DNA of 64,000 bases from Euryodendron excelsum (Eukaryota > Streptophyta > Magnoliopsida > Ericales > Pentaphylacaceae): NCBI GenBank assembly GCA_033060915.1, contig CM065379.1:21327501-21391500 (forward strand). Direction: 5' to 3'. Positions 43,257-56,817 of this stretch are shown here, in pieces. The position numbers were made by a program, and so were the translations under genes. Positions within the stretch are counted from its first letter, which is position 1. Each line of letters begins with the position of its first letter. Below the pieces are notes generated by a model. That model had not been told where the DNA came from. It saw nothing but the letters and a program-made list of their open reading frames with translations, and made no database searches.

Positions 43257-45409
43257 GCACACCATTCGAACCAGAAAATTTTTTTAGTTTTGATTCTAGG
43301 CTTGGTGCCAGTAGCAGTGGCGACAAGGCAATTTTAAGCCAGGCGCCACTCCAATGTCAAATTCGGAACAACTTTGCATTTTTCCTGCCAAAACTCGATT
43401 TCAAACACCTTTTGGGCTAAATCTTCATTTTCAAACTCCAGTTTTCAAAAATCTTCAAAGTTTGTCCCTCCAACCGCCTTACGGTCAAAATGGGACTCTT
43501 ACTCTATCGTTTTCTGTCTTCGACAAGCAAAGACAAAAAAAAAAGGCAGCTATAAGCACTCCATTTTTGCCGCTCGGTAGTCTCCAGTCCGTCCAGACTA
43601 GTATTCAAGTCAACATGGACATATTCTAGTTCAAACTAGTCTTCCAGACATAATCTAGTCAAACGATCGCGTCGCAGGCCCATTGGGCCCAAGTAGAGGC
43701 AAAATGACCAAAATGTCGTTGGGGCATTATCTGGTCCAATTCCAATGTGCACGTCTTCTCGAAGATGCTAAGTCCCCTTTTCAATCCAGTTCCAATTCAA
43801 ATCCAATTTCAGTCCAATTCCAGTTCAAATCTAATTCCAGTCCAGTTTCAATTCCAGTTCAAATCAAGTTCGGCACGCCTTTTGAGAAAATTGATCCCTC
43901 AAGGTGGTAAGTCCATTCAGTCTGCCACATTTTTCAAGAAAAATCTTCAAAATGGTAAGTCTCTTCAAACTCGTCGACCGGGACAAGACCCCAAGTTCTC
44001 GAGATGGTACAACGGTCCACATTTGGCGCTTGCTAGCCCGCCAATGAAAAATGTCTGTTTCAACGCACCTTTTGAGAAAGTTGATTCCTTAAGCGATAAG
44101 TGTACATAGTAGCTTCTCTAGATCAAGTAGTCTCTAGAATGATCACGAACTGTCAGAATGGCGAAAACACTCATAAACATCGCAACCGTCAGAGTGGCGA
44201 AAACACTCGTAAACAGGTCAGCATTAAGAATTGCCAACAAACCCCTATGTCACGGGACGACCGTCAGAGTGATGGAAACAGTCAAAACCCAAGTCAACAT
44301 CAGTGCCTACTGGCCCACTTCGGTAACTCCTCAAAACAGTAAGTCCTCAAAACGGTAAGTTCACCATTCTAAGATTGTCCTAAAGACAATTTACCATGAT
44401 TAGGTGCCTTTTAGTTGGTTTCGGGCCAATTCTCAGACCATCCAGTCAAAATGACCAGTTTTCCCCTAAGCATCCGAGCACCCTGGGAACCACACCGGCT
44501 TTGGGTGTTAAACTGGTAACCCTTTGGAGATGTTTTTAATTGTATTCCTGATCGTTTGATGCATTTCTGAATCATTCTGAGTTAGTTCCGGTAAGCTTGA
44601 TACAAAATAACCATTTTGCTTCTGGTGGGTCGGTCGCATTTTCTAACCACACCGGTTCTAGGTATCAAACCAGTAACCTCCTAGAACATTCTAGCTAATG
44701 TTTCCAAGCCTTCAAGCTTCTGTCGGGATATTTCAAGTCCATCCTTGCAACTTTTCGGCCTGATTGACCATTTTGGCCCTAATAACCTAGTCAACCCTTC
44801 CAACACATCCTGACATTATTTTTTAAGTCTACTACCCCCGAGACACTATTTTAAGGCTTCCTATCCCTTTTTAGCCCTCCAGGCCATTCCCAGCCCTTTA
44901 AACCATTCTCAAACTCTCCGGAGTCACTCATAATGAAGCCAAGTTAAAAATTACATGGTAGTCACTAGTACAGGTGCCCAAATCTTTGAAAGATACATTG
45001 CTTGCCGAAAAATGGCGCTATAGTGGCGCCAGCCAAAAAATGGCCTAGCGCCACTCTTAGTGGCACCAGTGTAAAGTTTTGCTTGGTGCCACTATAGTAT
45101 ATGCCAGTTCAGTCTTCTATCTATAAATACAGAGCCTCCTCCAGCATGAAAAGGGTCCACAAACACAGTCTAAAAACTCTACTCTTCGATATACAAAGCT
45201 CGAAGCCTCCCCAAACCCTAGCTCTCTTTAAGTTCTCCAAACCCTAGCCCCCATAAACCAAACCCTAGCATACATACAATTATATACACTCATATACTAG
45301 CCTCCGAAGCCTCCATTGAAGACTTGAAGTGCTGTAACTTGGAAGCTCTTAAAGACCGAAGTAAAACAAAGTACATAAAGCAAGCAAAGCAAAGAAGACA
45401 CAATGTAGG
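43257..45409 (+). mobile_element. Element C: 3' end of internal region plus truncated 3' LTR
   Basis: 43257-43550 matches the end of B's internal region (AACCAGAAAATTTT half-palindrome, GGCGCC repeats, decayed stem-loop and tract AAAAAAAAAAGGCAGC). The LTR starts at 43551 (TATAAGCACTCC) with a shortened hairpin array (43740-44330, GAGTGGCGAAAACACTC units), 156-bp repeats (44440-44780), TATAAATA at 45122-45129 and telobox copies. It stops at about 45409 where LTR fragment L begins. The left end is cut by the Athila LTR, which suggests that Athila inserted into C. Confidence 0.8.
45122..45129 (+). promoter_or_regulatory. TATA box of element C LTR
   Basis: TATAAATA followed by ACAGAGCCTCC, with decayed GGCGCC repeats at about 45010-45075. 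Confidence 0.75.
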
Positions 45410-45660
45410 TCTTGAGCCCAGATTTTTTGCACTTGAGGAATACACACACAAGCGGGAAAAATACTGTACTCTCTTGTTAGAATTCACCCTCCTAGAAGAA
45501 TGAGTGCGACTAGGTTTGAATTGAAAATAGATTTAACTAAAGGGCTTTTAGAAAAGATTTGGAGTCGCCACCTAACTTGATTAAGGTAAGTTAGGTCACC
45601 TAAAAACTAAGAATAATCTAAAGACTACATTTAGGGCTTTTGGAAAACGATTTTGAAAAT
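45410..45660 (-). mobile_element. LTR fragment L
   Basis: 251 bp of minus-strand LTR end (TCTTGAGCCCAGATTTTTTGC..., CTCTCTTGTTAGAATTCACCC, GGAGTCGCCACCTAACTTG). It was broken by LTR D at 45661. The rest of it is not in place on the far side of D, so it was lost in a later rearrangement. Confidence 0.8.
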
Positions 45661-48600
45661 TGTAAGCACCCCATTTTTGACTGCTCGGCAGTCTACACTC
45701 CATCCAGACTTGTTTTCAAGTCATTGTGGACATATCCCATTCGAAACCAATTCTCTAGGTCCAAATTCTGTCTTTCCATCGCTTCGCGGGCCTGTCAGGC
45801 CCAAATAGAGGCAAAATGACCAAAATGCCCTTAGGGGCATTGTCCTTTCTTATTCCAATTCCAATCCCTCTCTCGAAATAGTTTATTCCTCGAGACGGTC
45901 CGAGTAGCAAAACTACTCACAAAACCGTTAGAGTAGCGGAAATACTCACAAAACAGTTAGAGTAGCGGAAATACTCACAAATAGGTCGATATAGGGAATT
46001 GGCAACAAACCCCTGTGTCACGACGACCGCCGTTAGAGTGGCGAAAACACTCAGAACCTAGGTCAACACCAGTGTCTGTTAGCCCACTTCGGTGAAAAAT
46101 GACCAGACTGCCTGTAAGACCTTTTCTGAGACTTTCCAGTCAAGATGACCATTTTGCCCCTAAGCATCCGAATGCCCTAGGAACCACACCGACTCTGGGT
46201 ATCAAACTGGTAATGTCCCGAGAATACTTTTTATAGTGTTCTCAACCTTCCTTTACATTTTCGGACCATTTCGAGTCAGTTCCGGCCAACCTGGTACAAA
46301 ATGACCGTTTTGCCCCTAGAGGGCCGGCCTCTTCCTTCGACCGCACCGGCTTTGGGTATCAAAACAGTAATGTCCCAAGAATACTTTTTATAGTGTTCTC
46401 AACCTTCCTTTACCTTTCCGGACCATTTCGAGTCAATTCCGGCAAACCCGGTACAAAATGACCATTTTACCCCTGGTGGGCCGGTCTCATTTTCTGACCA
46501 CGCCGACTCTGGGAATCAAACCGGCAACCTCCGGAACATTCTGAATAATGTTTCCAGATCCCAAGTCTTCTTCTGGGACAATTTGAGTCTGTCTCGGCAG
46601 TTTCCCGGTTCGAGTGACCGTTTGGCCCCTAAAGGCCTGGTCAACCTTTCCGACACATTTTGTCCTCACTTTTTAAGTCAAATACCTCCAGGACACTATT
46701 TTAAGTATTCCTGCTCCTTTCTGGCCTTCCGGGTCATTCCCGACTCCTCCAAATCATTCCCGGACTTTTCGGAGTCACTCCTAGTGAAGCCAGGCTAAAA
46801 GTTGCATGGTAGTCACTAGTACAGGCGCCCAAATCTAGTTAAAGATACGTCGCTTGCTGACTTATAAAGTTTCCTAAGTGGCTGGCGCCACTACTAGTGG
46901 CGCCAAGCCAAGAATTGGCCTGGCGCCACTCCTAGTGGCGCCAAGAGCAATTTTGCCCTGGCGCCACTGCAATAGGCGCCAGGTTTGTCCAACTTCTATA
47001 AATACATAGCCTCATTCAACGTGAAAAGGGTCTTCAAACTTAACCTAAAAATCCTATATTTCGATATACAGAGCTCGAGCACCTCCAAAACCCTAGCCTC
47101 CTTAGGTTTTCCCAAACCCTAGCCACTATACACAAACCCTAGCCTCCTATACACTCATACACTCCCCCATATACTCATACACTAGCCTTCAACCATCCTT
47201 TGAAGACTTGAAGAGCTGTCATCCAAAGCTTGAAGACAACTCTTGAAGACTGAAGGTGAAGATCAAGACAAAGACCGAAGACGGAAGACAGCGCGGCGCG
47301 CAAAATAAAGAAGACATACGATAGGCTTTCTCTTTAATTTTCTGTACTTCCCCCCTCTCTCTTCTCTCTCTAACCCATTTGGGTTTTCTCTATTTTAATC
47401 CCCCATCTCTTTCCCCCCCTTTCTTTGCATGCTTGAAACAAGGGGACTCCCGGTCCATGTGTAGGATTGGGCTATTGGAGAGTCACCGTGTCAGGGGCTT
47501 TCTTCTAGTCTAACCAAAGACCACGTGGGTCCGGCCCCCTTGATTATGTGGTGAAGCCTTAACCTTGTATGCTCACTATCCCAAATTGCATTGTGCATAT
47601 CATAGTCTTGCATCTTCCAAAAACCGTTTTCAAAGTTGTTTTTCAAAACGTTTTCAAACTTGTTTTCAAAATTGCATCAAAATCTCTTTTTCAAAAACAT
47701 GTTTTCAAAACCACAATTCTAGGGTGATTCTAGCCTTTCCATGGCTAGGGTTGCTTTAGGAAAGTGTTATATTAAAAGTGACCTTTTTGGTCTATATTTT
47801 CAAATCTTATTGCTTTCCAAAACCACTTTCTTAAAGTGGTTCTAGCCCTCTTATGGTTAGAATCGCTTTAGGAAAGTGAGACGTTTTCATACTTTCCAAA
47901 AACTCTCTCTTCAAAAATCTCTTCCTAAAAATCTCTTTTTCAACATACTTTCCTAAAACTCTCCTCTTCAAAATTGTTTTCAAAAACTCCCTTCCAAAAT
48001 CTATTTTTCAAAACTCTCTTTTTCAACTCCTCTCCAAAATCTTTTTCTCAAAATTAACTTTCTAAAAACACTCCCTAGATTCACCTTCCTAAAAACTCTC
48101 TCCAAAAATCTTTCTAAAAAACTCTCTTTCCAAAAATTTTCCTTCTAGAAACTCCCCTCCCAAAATCTATGTTTCCAAAAACACACTTTCCAAAGACTCC
48201 CTCTTTCCAAAAATCTTTTTCCAAAAACTCCCTCTCCAAATTCACTTTCCGAAAACTCCTCCCTAAGATTTCTCTTCTAGAAAACCTTCGTTTCCAAAAA
48301 AGCACTTTCCAAAAACTCTTTCCATAGAGCCCAAGTCAAGTCCTAGAACTCACAATTAGGAAACCCTAATTTTCTTTCCAAAAACATGATTTTCAAACTT
48401 TGCCCCAAACCTAGGTTTCTAAAACCTCTTGTTTTCACATCCAAACTATACATGTTTTCAAAACCTATTTTCTACGTTGAAACTAGAATTTTTCAAATCT
48501 AGGGTTTCTAGAATCTTCCCTTCCAAATCCTTGTCAAATCAAATCTTCCCTTTAAGAAACCAAATCCAATCTCTCCGTTTAGGAAACTAGATCCTATCCT

Positions 48601-50223
48601 CCATTTTTGGAAACAAAATCAAACCTTCTCTTTTAGAAACAAAATCCAATCCCTTCCTAATCCAAACCTTTCCTAATTCAATTACTTCCTAAACCATAAG
48701 TTTCCTAAACCTAAACTTTAAAAATTTCCTGAAATTTCAAAATCCAACTCTTTCCTAATTCGAATACTTCCTAAACTTCTACTTTCCTAAATCTTAAGTT
48801 TCCAAAACTTGAACATAAAAATCTTTCCTAAGTTTTAAAACTCAACTTTCAAATCTTTCCTAATTCAGCTCTTTCCTAATTTAACCCCCCTTTCCAAATC
48901 TTAACTTTCTAAATTCAAGTTTTTAAACTTTTTCCAAACTCAAACTTTTCCTAATCTCAAGATTTCCTAAAACCCTAAAACTTTTTAAATTTCAAATCAT
49001 TCTAAATCCTAAACTTTCCAAAACTTCAAAATCTTTTCAAATCTAAAACTTTTCTAAACTCAAAACTTTCTTAATTCAAGACTTTCTTAAGTTGAAACTT
49101 TTCTTAATTCAAACATTTCCTAATTCGAAATATTTCCTAATTCCAAAACTTTCCAATTTTCAAAACTTTCCAATTTTCCAAACTTTCTAATTTTCAAACT
49201 TTCTTAAATTCAGAACTTTCTTAATTTCAAAACTTTCTTAAACCTAAAACTTTCCTAAGTTAAACTTTCATAATTTCAAAACTTTCTTAATTTGAAACTT
49301 TTCTAAATCAGACCTTTCCTAATTCGAACCTTTCCTAAATCCAATCTTTCTTAAACTCTTGAGTCTTTCCTAAGTCTCATCTTTCTTAAGTCAAGGTTTC
49401 CTAAACCTCTATCTTTCCAAAACCGAGTCTTTCCAAAATCAATTTTTTCAAAGCAAGTCCAATCTTCTCAATTTCAATTTCCAATCTCCTCTTCTAATCT
49501 CGAATCAAATCCAATTTTCAATTCAATCTCTTTCTTCCAATCCAATCTCCCTCATCAAATCAATCTCTTTTCAATCGGACTCCAATCCAAACTACGACTG
49601 ACTTGATTCCCCCAAAGGGATACGTAGGCAACCTTCATAGGTGCGGTCACAACACTTTTCAAACTTTCAATTCCACCCTCGTGGGTGTGGTTTTCAAAAT
49701 TTTTTCAAATCTCAAATTCCAATCTACTTTCAAAATTCCAATTTCAAAATTTCTATTTTCAAATTTTTACTTTTAATTTTCAAACTTTTCAATTTCAATT
49801 TTCAAATCAAATCAATCTCTTTCCAAATCTATTTTTTCAATTCTCTTTCTTTACACTTGCATACCATGCATCATGTTTTTTTTTTTAAACATTCTTTTTC
49901 TAAAGTGAATAGGATTGAACATTAGTTAGTTAAAGACTCTCATAGGTGAATCTAGGGTAGATTGACATGTAGGTACCGAAAGAGCGGGGTAGGGTGATAG
50001 CTTAGTGCATCTTCCCTACACGTAACCAACCTCCGAACCTAGGATCACTGATTTCAAAGACCAAAACGGAGTTATTTTTCAAAAAGGGCTAAATGTTTTC
50101 CAAAGGTTGCCAAACAACCTGTTTTCTTAAAAAACCCTCTCTTGAGGAGATATTTTCAAAAATCGCTTTCCAAAACCCTAAGTGTAGTCTTCGGATTATT
50201 CTTAGTTTTTAGGTGACCTAACT
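45661..50223 (+). mobile_element. LTR D, truncated at its 3' end
   Basis: TGTAAGCACCCC at 45661. Short hairpin array (45890-46060), 156-bp repeats (46090-46640), two good GGCGCC repeats (46883-46905, 46921-46943), TATAAATA at 46997, teloboxes from 47088, polypyrimidine block 47600-49560, hairpin island about 49568-49650, conserved block to 50220. It breaks off inside the pseudoknot element after GGTGACCTAACT (50223), where G begins. About 230 bp of the usual end is missing. Confidence 0.88.
46883..47004 (+). promoter_or_regulatory. Promoter of LTR D
   Basis: Two inverted repeats with TGGCGCCACT / AGTGGCGCCA arms (46883-46905, 46921-46943), a third half-perfect one at about 46961-46983, then TATAAATA at 46997-47004. 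This is the cleanest example of the promoter architecture. Confidence 0.83.
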
Positions 50224-52397
50224 AAAACTTCTTTTCAAATCCCTTTCCTAAAAAGTTCTCTTTCCAAAAAGTCCTCTTTCTAAAAACTGTCTCAAAGTTT
50301 TACTTTCCAAAGTCTCATTTCCAAAACTCTTTTCAAGTTTACTTTTTAAAAACTCTTTGTTAAGATTTCCTTTTAAAAATCTTCCTTTCGAAAAACTCTT
50401 TACCTTGGAGTCCAAGTCAAGCCCTAGAACCATGATTAGGAAACCCTAATTTCCAACTTCCTTTTTTACATCAAACTTTAGGTTTTTAAATCCTATTTTC
50501 TACATCAAAATCATATATTTCCAAATCCTATTTTCTACACCAAAATCTAAGTTTTCCACAACTCTACCTCTCCAATTCTATATCAAATCAAATCTTCCAT
50601 TTTTGAAAACTAAATTGAATCCTCCGTTTTTTGAAACAAATCAAATCATCTCTTTTTGAATATAAAAAACCAATATTTTATTTCAGGAAATAGAAATCAA
50701 ATCTTTCCTAATCCAAATCTAAACTTTCTAAAGTATAAATTTTTCAATCTCTCTTAAACTCAAATCTTTCCTAAACTTCAAGTGTTTCTAAAACTCAAAC
50801 TTTTAAATTTTTCTCAATTTTGAACTTTCCATTCCAAATATTTTCAAAGTTCTAAACTTCCTAAATTCCAAATCTTTCTTAAATCAAACTTTTCCTAATT
50901 CAAATCTTTCCAATAATCAACTCTTTCTTGAAAAGAAAACTTTTCAATTTCAAAACTTTCCTATTTCAAAACATTCAAATTTTAAAACTTTCCAATTTTA
51001 ATTCTTTCCTAATTTGAAACTTTCCTAAAATGAAACTTTCCTAATTTGGGATTTTCCTAAAATGAAAGCTTTCCTATTTTGAAACTTTCCTAATTTGAAG
51101 ATTTCCTAAATCCAATCTTTCTTAAATTCCAGCTTTCCTAATCTTCCAAGTCCAACTTTCAAGTCAGATCTTATCCAACTATTCCCAAATCAAATTTTCC
51201 TTAAATCTCAAGTCCTTCCTAAATCCTATCTCTCCTAATTCTAGGTTTTCCTAAAATCAAGCTTTCTAAAACCAAACTTCTCAAGTTCTAGTCAATTCAA
51301 TTACATGTTTCAACCCTAGGTTACCCTAAGTCCTAGGATGTCTAAACCCTAGTTCAACCCTAACCCTAAAATTAGAAAGCTTCCAACTCTTCTCCGAAAA
51401 CTCTTTTCCAAATCAAGAAGATTTTCAAACTTCAATTCACGTTAAGATGTTTTCAAAACTCTCTTTCTCCAAATCAAGTCCAAGGTCAAATCCAAGTCTT
51501 GTTTCAAATCTAATTTCAATTTCAAAGCCTAATTTCCAATCTTCCAATTCAAATTCCAACTCAAACTCTTTTTCAAGTCAAACCTTCTATTTTCAATCGG
51601 ACTCTTGTCCGAACTATGACTGAACTGATTCCTAAAAAGGAATACTTAGGCAACCCTCATGGGTGCGGTCATAACCTTTTTCAAACTTCTATCTTCATAA
51701 CTTTTCTTAAGTTTCCAATTCCATAACTATTTTCAAACTTCTAATTCCAAAAATCTATTTTCCAATCTCTATTTCCAATTTCTAAAATTTCCTTTCAAAA
51801 TCAAATCTATCTTTTCAAATCCATTTCAAATCAAATCAAAATCAAGTCTTATTTTTGCACTTGCATTTCATGCATCATGTTAAACTTCTTTTTCAAAGTT
51901 CTTTTCTAAAAGTGGATAGTTTTGGACATGTATTAATCAAAGATTCTAAATGAGTGAACCTAGTGTAAATAGACATGTAGGTACCGCAAGGGTGGGTTAG
52001 GGTGATGGTTTAGTGCGTCTTCCCTTCACGTAACCAACCTCCGAACCTAGATCACTGTTTTCAAAGACCAAATGGAGTTATTTTCAAAAATGGCTTAATT
52101 TTTTTCAAAGGTTTCCAAACAACCTCTTTTTATTAAAACCCTCTCTTGAGGAAGTTTTCAAAATTATATTAAAAAACCCTAAGTGTAATATTTGGATTGT
52201 GCTTAGTTTTAGGTGACCTAACTCGCCTTAGTCAAGTTAGGCGACGACTCCAAATTATTTTTAAAAAGTCCTTAATCAAATCAATTTTTCAATTCAAACC
52301 TAGTGACACTCGTCGTTCTAGGAGGATGAGTTCTAACGAGAGAGCACTGTGTTTTTCTCACTTGTCTTTTTCGAGTGCAAAAAATCAAGGCGCGACA
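50224..52397 (+). mobile_element. LTR fragment G (3' part), diverged
   Basis: Second half of a plus-strand LTR joined directly to D. Polypyrimidine block to about 51580, then the hairpin island (TCGGAC-TCTT-GTCCGA at about 51594), GGCAACCCTCATGGGTGCGGTCA, the block GTGCGTCTTCCC...TAACCAACCTCCGAACC, and the end GGCGCGACA at 52397. It is more diverged from B than D is. No primer site follows, so it is a 3' or solo LTR, or a recombinant end. Confidence 0.82.
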
Positions 52398-53821
52398 AGA
52401 GGTAAACAAAAACAAAAGGAAAAATAGATGGAGTTGGTGCTTAGGGGTGCCCCTGCTCTTTGAGGGGGACTAAGCATGATGCTCTAGCACACCTTCGAAG
52501 ATAGGAGGTTGCCCTTGTATGTAATACCATACTTGTGCGAGCCTGTTCATTCATTCGTTCATACATTCATGCATTCATTCGATGAAAGTAGCAAAGATAA
52601 TTTTGTTGCATTTGATTTATGTACATGGAACTTCAAAAGTACATTGAGGGGGAGGGGGAAGACATTTCGCAAGACTTTTTTCCTATTTAGAAATACTTTA
52701 AAATTTTAAAATTCTCTTGAATCTTCAGATTCGCCTTATTTGTGCTTGATGTCGGGAGGTTATTGAGTGACCTTGCTTCCAGATTGTCCCTTTTCTTCTT
52801 GGCAGCCCTATCTCCGTGAGTGGAGAGGGATTTGGGCTCCTCTTTATAAGTCAATCTCGATACATGCCATAAGTCCTTAGGGTCACTTGGTACCCTTAGG
52901 AATTTAGGTAGGGTTTGAATGAGCAAGACTGGCTTTGGGCCACTCTCTAAGGGTTGATCACATGCATGAGATGTAATGACTCGAGCTATTTTGGAACTCT
53001 TATCTTGAGATGAGTATGGACTTGTGAATAGCATAATAGATGTGAATGCATGAGCACAAATTGTTTGCATAGCAATAGAAAATGCACAAGCAGTGTAACA
53101 GTAGGAATTAAGCAGTTTAACGGGACATAAAGTAAGGAAAAGTGAAGCGGTCACCCTTTCCTCCTTGGTTTTGAAGTTGACTTAAATTCGATAGAGGTTT
53201 GGCTATGCATGGGGTGCTACATGAGCATAAGGGTTGGTGTTACTAATACTTCCTAAAAGCTCGGTTCCCAAACCTTCAAATCTCCAGCGTCCATTCCTGA
53301 AAAGGGTGAACACCATCTTTGATTGGTGGTTCAAGCAAGGGAACTATCAAGAGGCCGTTAGATGAGAAACCAACTGACATCTGCTGATAGCCAATATACT
53401 ATTCCCTCTTCTAACTAGAAGGGTAGTAACTAGGTAATTATGCAAGGATACAAATGCAAGTGAGCGCACCAGGTGTGCGGATTTTTTAAAAGTGAAGAAA
53501 AGGGCCTAACAAAACACATCCATTTTGTCATTCATGCATACATGATAATTAATAAGCATAAAAATAAAGTGTGAATAAAGGTCCACCTATAAAACAAATG
53601 CCTAGAGTTAGTACCTTTTGTGATATGATGCACAGAGTTAGAATAATGTAAGAGCATGCATGTGAATCAACGCAAAAACATGACATGTAAAATGGATGCA
53701 AGTGATAACACTTCGAATTTTTGAAATATTTTGAAAAGTGGATAGAGTTGGACAAAGTAACTGGAGATTCATTGTGAGTGAAGGGTGAAGGGACATGATA
53801 ATGGCCTAACCCTCTAGACAT
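52398..53821 (-). mobile_element. Element E: leader region of a minus-strand element
   Basis: Homologous to the A leader at 35766-37186, same orientation (for example GGCAGCCCTATCTCCGTGAGTGG, and AGCATGATG with AGATAGGAGGTTGCCC). Non-coding; the 155-codon minus ORF at 52687-53154 is not shared. It is cut at its left end by LTR G, close to where gag should start. Confidence 0.78.
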
Positions 53822-53838
53822 CCCCAGCGGAGTCGCCA
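53822..53838 (-). promoter_or_regulatory. Primer-binding site of element E, tRNA-Arg
   Basis: CCCCAGCGGAGTCGCCA on the plus strand, exact reverse complement of the site in B, two bases from the LTR at 53841. An intact site next to a strongly diverged LTR. Confidence 0.92.
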
Positions 53839-53840
53839 GC

Positions 53841-56730
53841 TGTCGTGCCCGAATTTTTGCCCCGAGTCTAAGCCTTGACTAGAACAAAACCCGATGCTCT
53901 TTATGTTAGAACTCACACTCCTAAGAAGACGAGTGCGATGGGGTTTGAACTTGAAATTGATTTGATTAAGAGTTTTTTTTTTTAAAAAGGTTTGGAGTTG
54001 CCACCTAACATAGTTAAAGGTGTCTTAGGTCAACTAAAACTAAGTGTAATCCGAGGATCAAACTTAGATTTTTGAAAAAGGTTTAAAATGCCATGTTACG
54101 AGGTGTTTTGAAAAATAAGGTTGTCTAATAACCTTTGAAAATGTGACTCCAGTTTTCATCTTTGAAACAGAAATCTATGGTCTGGGGCTTGGTTATGTGT
54201 AAGGAAGATATCCTAAGATCATTACCTTATTCCGCCCTTAAGGTTCATACATATCTATTCATCCTAGGTTCACTCATTTGAATCTCTGATTCCTAAATGT
54301 TCATTTATATCCACTTAAAAAGATTTTGGAAAAGAATTTTGTCATCACTTTTGGAGTGAATGATGCGTGATGCAAGTTAAAAAAGAGTTTGAAAGAACTT
54401 GGGTTGGATTTTGAAAAGGGGCATTTGAATAGGGTTATGACCGCACCTATAAACATTTCCTATGTATCTTGTTTAACGAGAATCAGGTTTAGTTGTAGTT
54501 CGAACTAGGATCCAATTGAAAAGAGACTCGTGGGAGTCTTGGAATGTTTTGAAACTTGAACTCGAGAGAGTTTTGATTTGGAATTGGATGTTGGAGGGTT
54601 TTTGAAATAGAACTTGAGAGCTTTCGGAAGTGCTTTTGACATGGGATTTGAAATGGTTTGAAATGTTTTTGAACATGACTCAAGAGAGTTTTGGAAGTTT
54701 TGAAAACTTGATTGGGGACTTGAAAAATGGGATTTAGACTTGCAAAAGCTCTTCTGAACTATCTTAAAAAGATTTTTGAAAATAATTTTTGATGTACCTT
54801 GTGAAAGGTACATTGACGTTTCATTGCCTTTAAAAGGTTAGCTATATAGGAACTAAGCTCCCTTAAGACCATGAATTTTGGAAAACATTTTTAGAAAAGG
54901 GGCTAGACACTTCCCTTAGGGTTTTGGACTTTAGGGTTATAGAACCCTTGTTTGCGTGTCTCACTTGGTCTTGGGCAATCCTAACTATGAAGGCTTAGGA
55001 TTGCTTCAAGGGCGTGATGTCGAAAAATGATTTTTGAAAAATGTTTAGGGTTTGGAACCTTAACATGAATCCTATAGGTTTCATTTGATGTGTCACTTTC
55101 CTTAGAAAACCCTAATCATGAAAGGGCTAGGATCACCTTAGGGTTGTGAGTTTTTGAAATCATTTTTGAAAGTATTTTTTGAAAAATGGTAAGTGTCTAG
55201 CCTTTTTGAATGTAACCTTTTTTGGTAGAGTAAAGGAATATTTTGAAAAGACTTTTAGATTTGGGATTTTGGAAATCCGAATGAGTAAGAGGTCTTTGAA
55301 AGCATGGTTTGAAAAAAAAAGGGGTCCCAAAATTAAAATCTTAAAGCCACCTAACCTTGGTCGGGCAAAACTAGGATTAAGGTAACCTAGGGTTAGGTTG
55401 ACCTAGGGTTGGGTTAACCTAAGGTTGGATTGACCTAGGGTTAGACCTCTTAGGTTTTAGGCAACTTAGGGTTTGGGGATGACTAGGGGAGGAAGCTAGG
55501 TGCTTGCATTTGAAAAGAAAGTTTGGAAAGTCTATGAGTTTATGTGAAAGAGGAAAGAAAGATTTTATTTTATTTTTTTTTAAAAAAGGAAAGATTTTAT
55601 TTTATTTTCAAAAATAGAAAATTTGATTTTGTTTCCAAAGATAGAAGATTGGATCTTGCTTCCAAAAATAGAAGATTGGATTTTGTTTTAAAAAATAAAA
55701 GATTGGATTTTAGTTTCGAAAAGCGAAAGATTTGATTTGGTTTCCAAAAATAGAAGATTGGATTTTGTTTCAAAAAATAGAAGATTTGATTTGTTTCCAA
55801 AATGAAAAGATTTGATTTGTTTTCAAAATGGAAAGATTTGACCTGTTTCCAAAATGGAAGGGTTTGAGGAATCTATGATTTTACGTGCAAAATTTTCATG
55901 ATTTTACGTGAAGTTTTTTGCGTGAAAAACTTATGATTTTATGTGACTCTTTTTGAAGACAACTCATGAGAGTTATGCAATTTTGAAAGACATGATGCAC
56001 CAATGATTTTGAAAACCATTTTGATGCAACTTAAATGCAATGGATGCTAGAATGGAGTTTAGGGGACAAAGCAAGGGTTTCCTAAGATATGGACTTTGGA
56101 GGCTTCAAAATAGCAACTAGTGAACCAATTTTTGGAAAAACCTTTGAACATGCAATTTGAATAGATTTAAAAACTAGGATTTAAAAGAGTCGTTTAGGGT
56201 TTGAAACACCAATGTGGCCCTTGGAGGCCTCCTTGAATATAACACTTTTCTAAAGTAACCCTAACCATGAAAAGGCTAGAATCACTTTAGGATTGTGATT
56301 TTGAAAGCAAATTAGGGCTTGAAACCTGAACATCAACCTTGGTGGTCCACAAAATATACCGCTTTCCTAGGAAAACTCTAACCATGAAAAAGCTAAAATT
56401 ACCCTAGGATTGTGAGTTTGAAAGCAAAACAATTGTGAACAATGCATGATCATAATAATTACAATGCAAACGGTTGTGAACATACAAGTTTTGAGGTTTT
56501 GCTACATAATTAGGAGGGCTCGAGATCACACTATCATAAGGTAGACTATAGAAAGGTCCCCAACCAGTGATCTCTCCAAGGCTTTCCCTCAGCATGACCC
56601 AAGGTCCTCTTGTTGCAAGCGTGCAAGAAGAAGAGGTAGAAAATGGGGATTAAAATAGAGAATAGTCCAAGTGGACTATGAGGGAGAAGAGAAGGAGTGG
56701 GGATTACAATATATAAATAGGAACCCTACC
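53841..56730 (-). mobile_element. 5' LTR of element E, partial
   Basis: Starts TGTCGTGCCCGAATTTTTGC at 53841 (minus-strand LTR end). It is the most diverged LTR here: the CTCGAGG box is absent and the polypurine block (54300-56100) includes a local GAAGATTGGATTTTGTTTCC repeat (55620-55860) and a run of AACCTAGGGTT / TGACCTAGGGTT phrases (55380-55450). It is cut at 56730, just before where the promoter would lie, by LTR end H. Confidence 0.85.
55610..55870 (-). repeat. Local 28-bp-type tandem repeat in E
   Basis: About nine units of GATTNGATTTTGTTTCCAAAAATAGAA. The 63-codon and 67-codon ORFs through it (both strands) are repeat products. Confidence 0.85.
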
Positions 56731-56817
56731 TGTCGCGCCCCAATTTTTTGTACTCGATAAAACACAAGTGAGAAAAATACTGTACTCTCTCATTAGAACT
56801 CATCCTCCTAGAAGGAA
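56731..56817 (-). mobile_element. LTR end H
   Basis: TGTCGCGCCCCAATTTTTTG followed by CTGTACTCTCTCATTAGAACTC and CATCCTCCTAGAAGGAA: the first 85 bp of a minus-strand LTR end of the family, with similarity lost at about 56817. It may be a related family sharing only the terminus. Confidence 0.7.

Noticed and set aside
52687..53154. 155-codon minus-strand ORF in E leader
   Set aside because: Not open in the homologous A or B leaders and no family resemblance.
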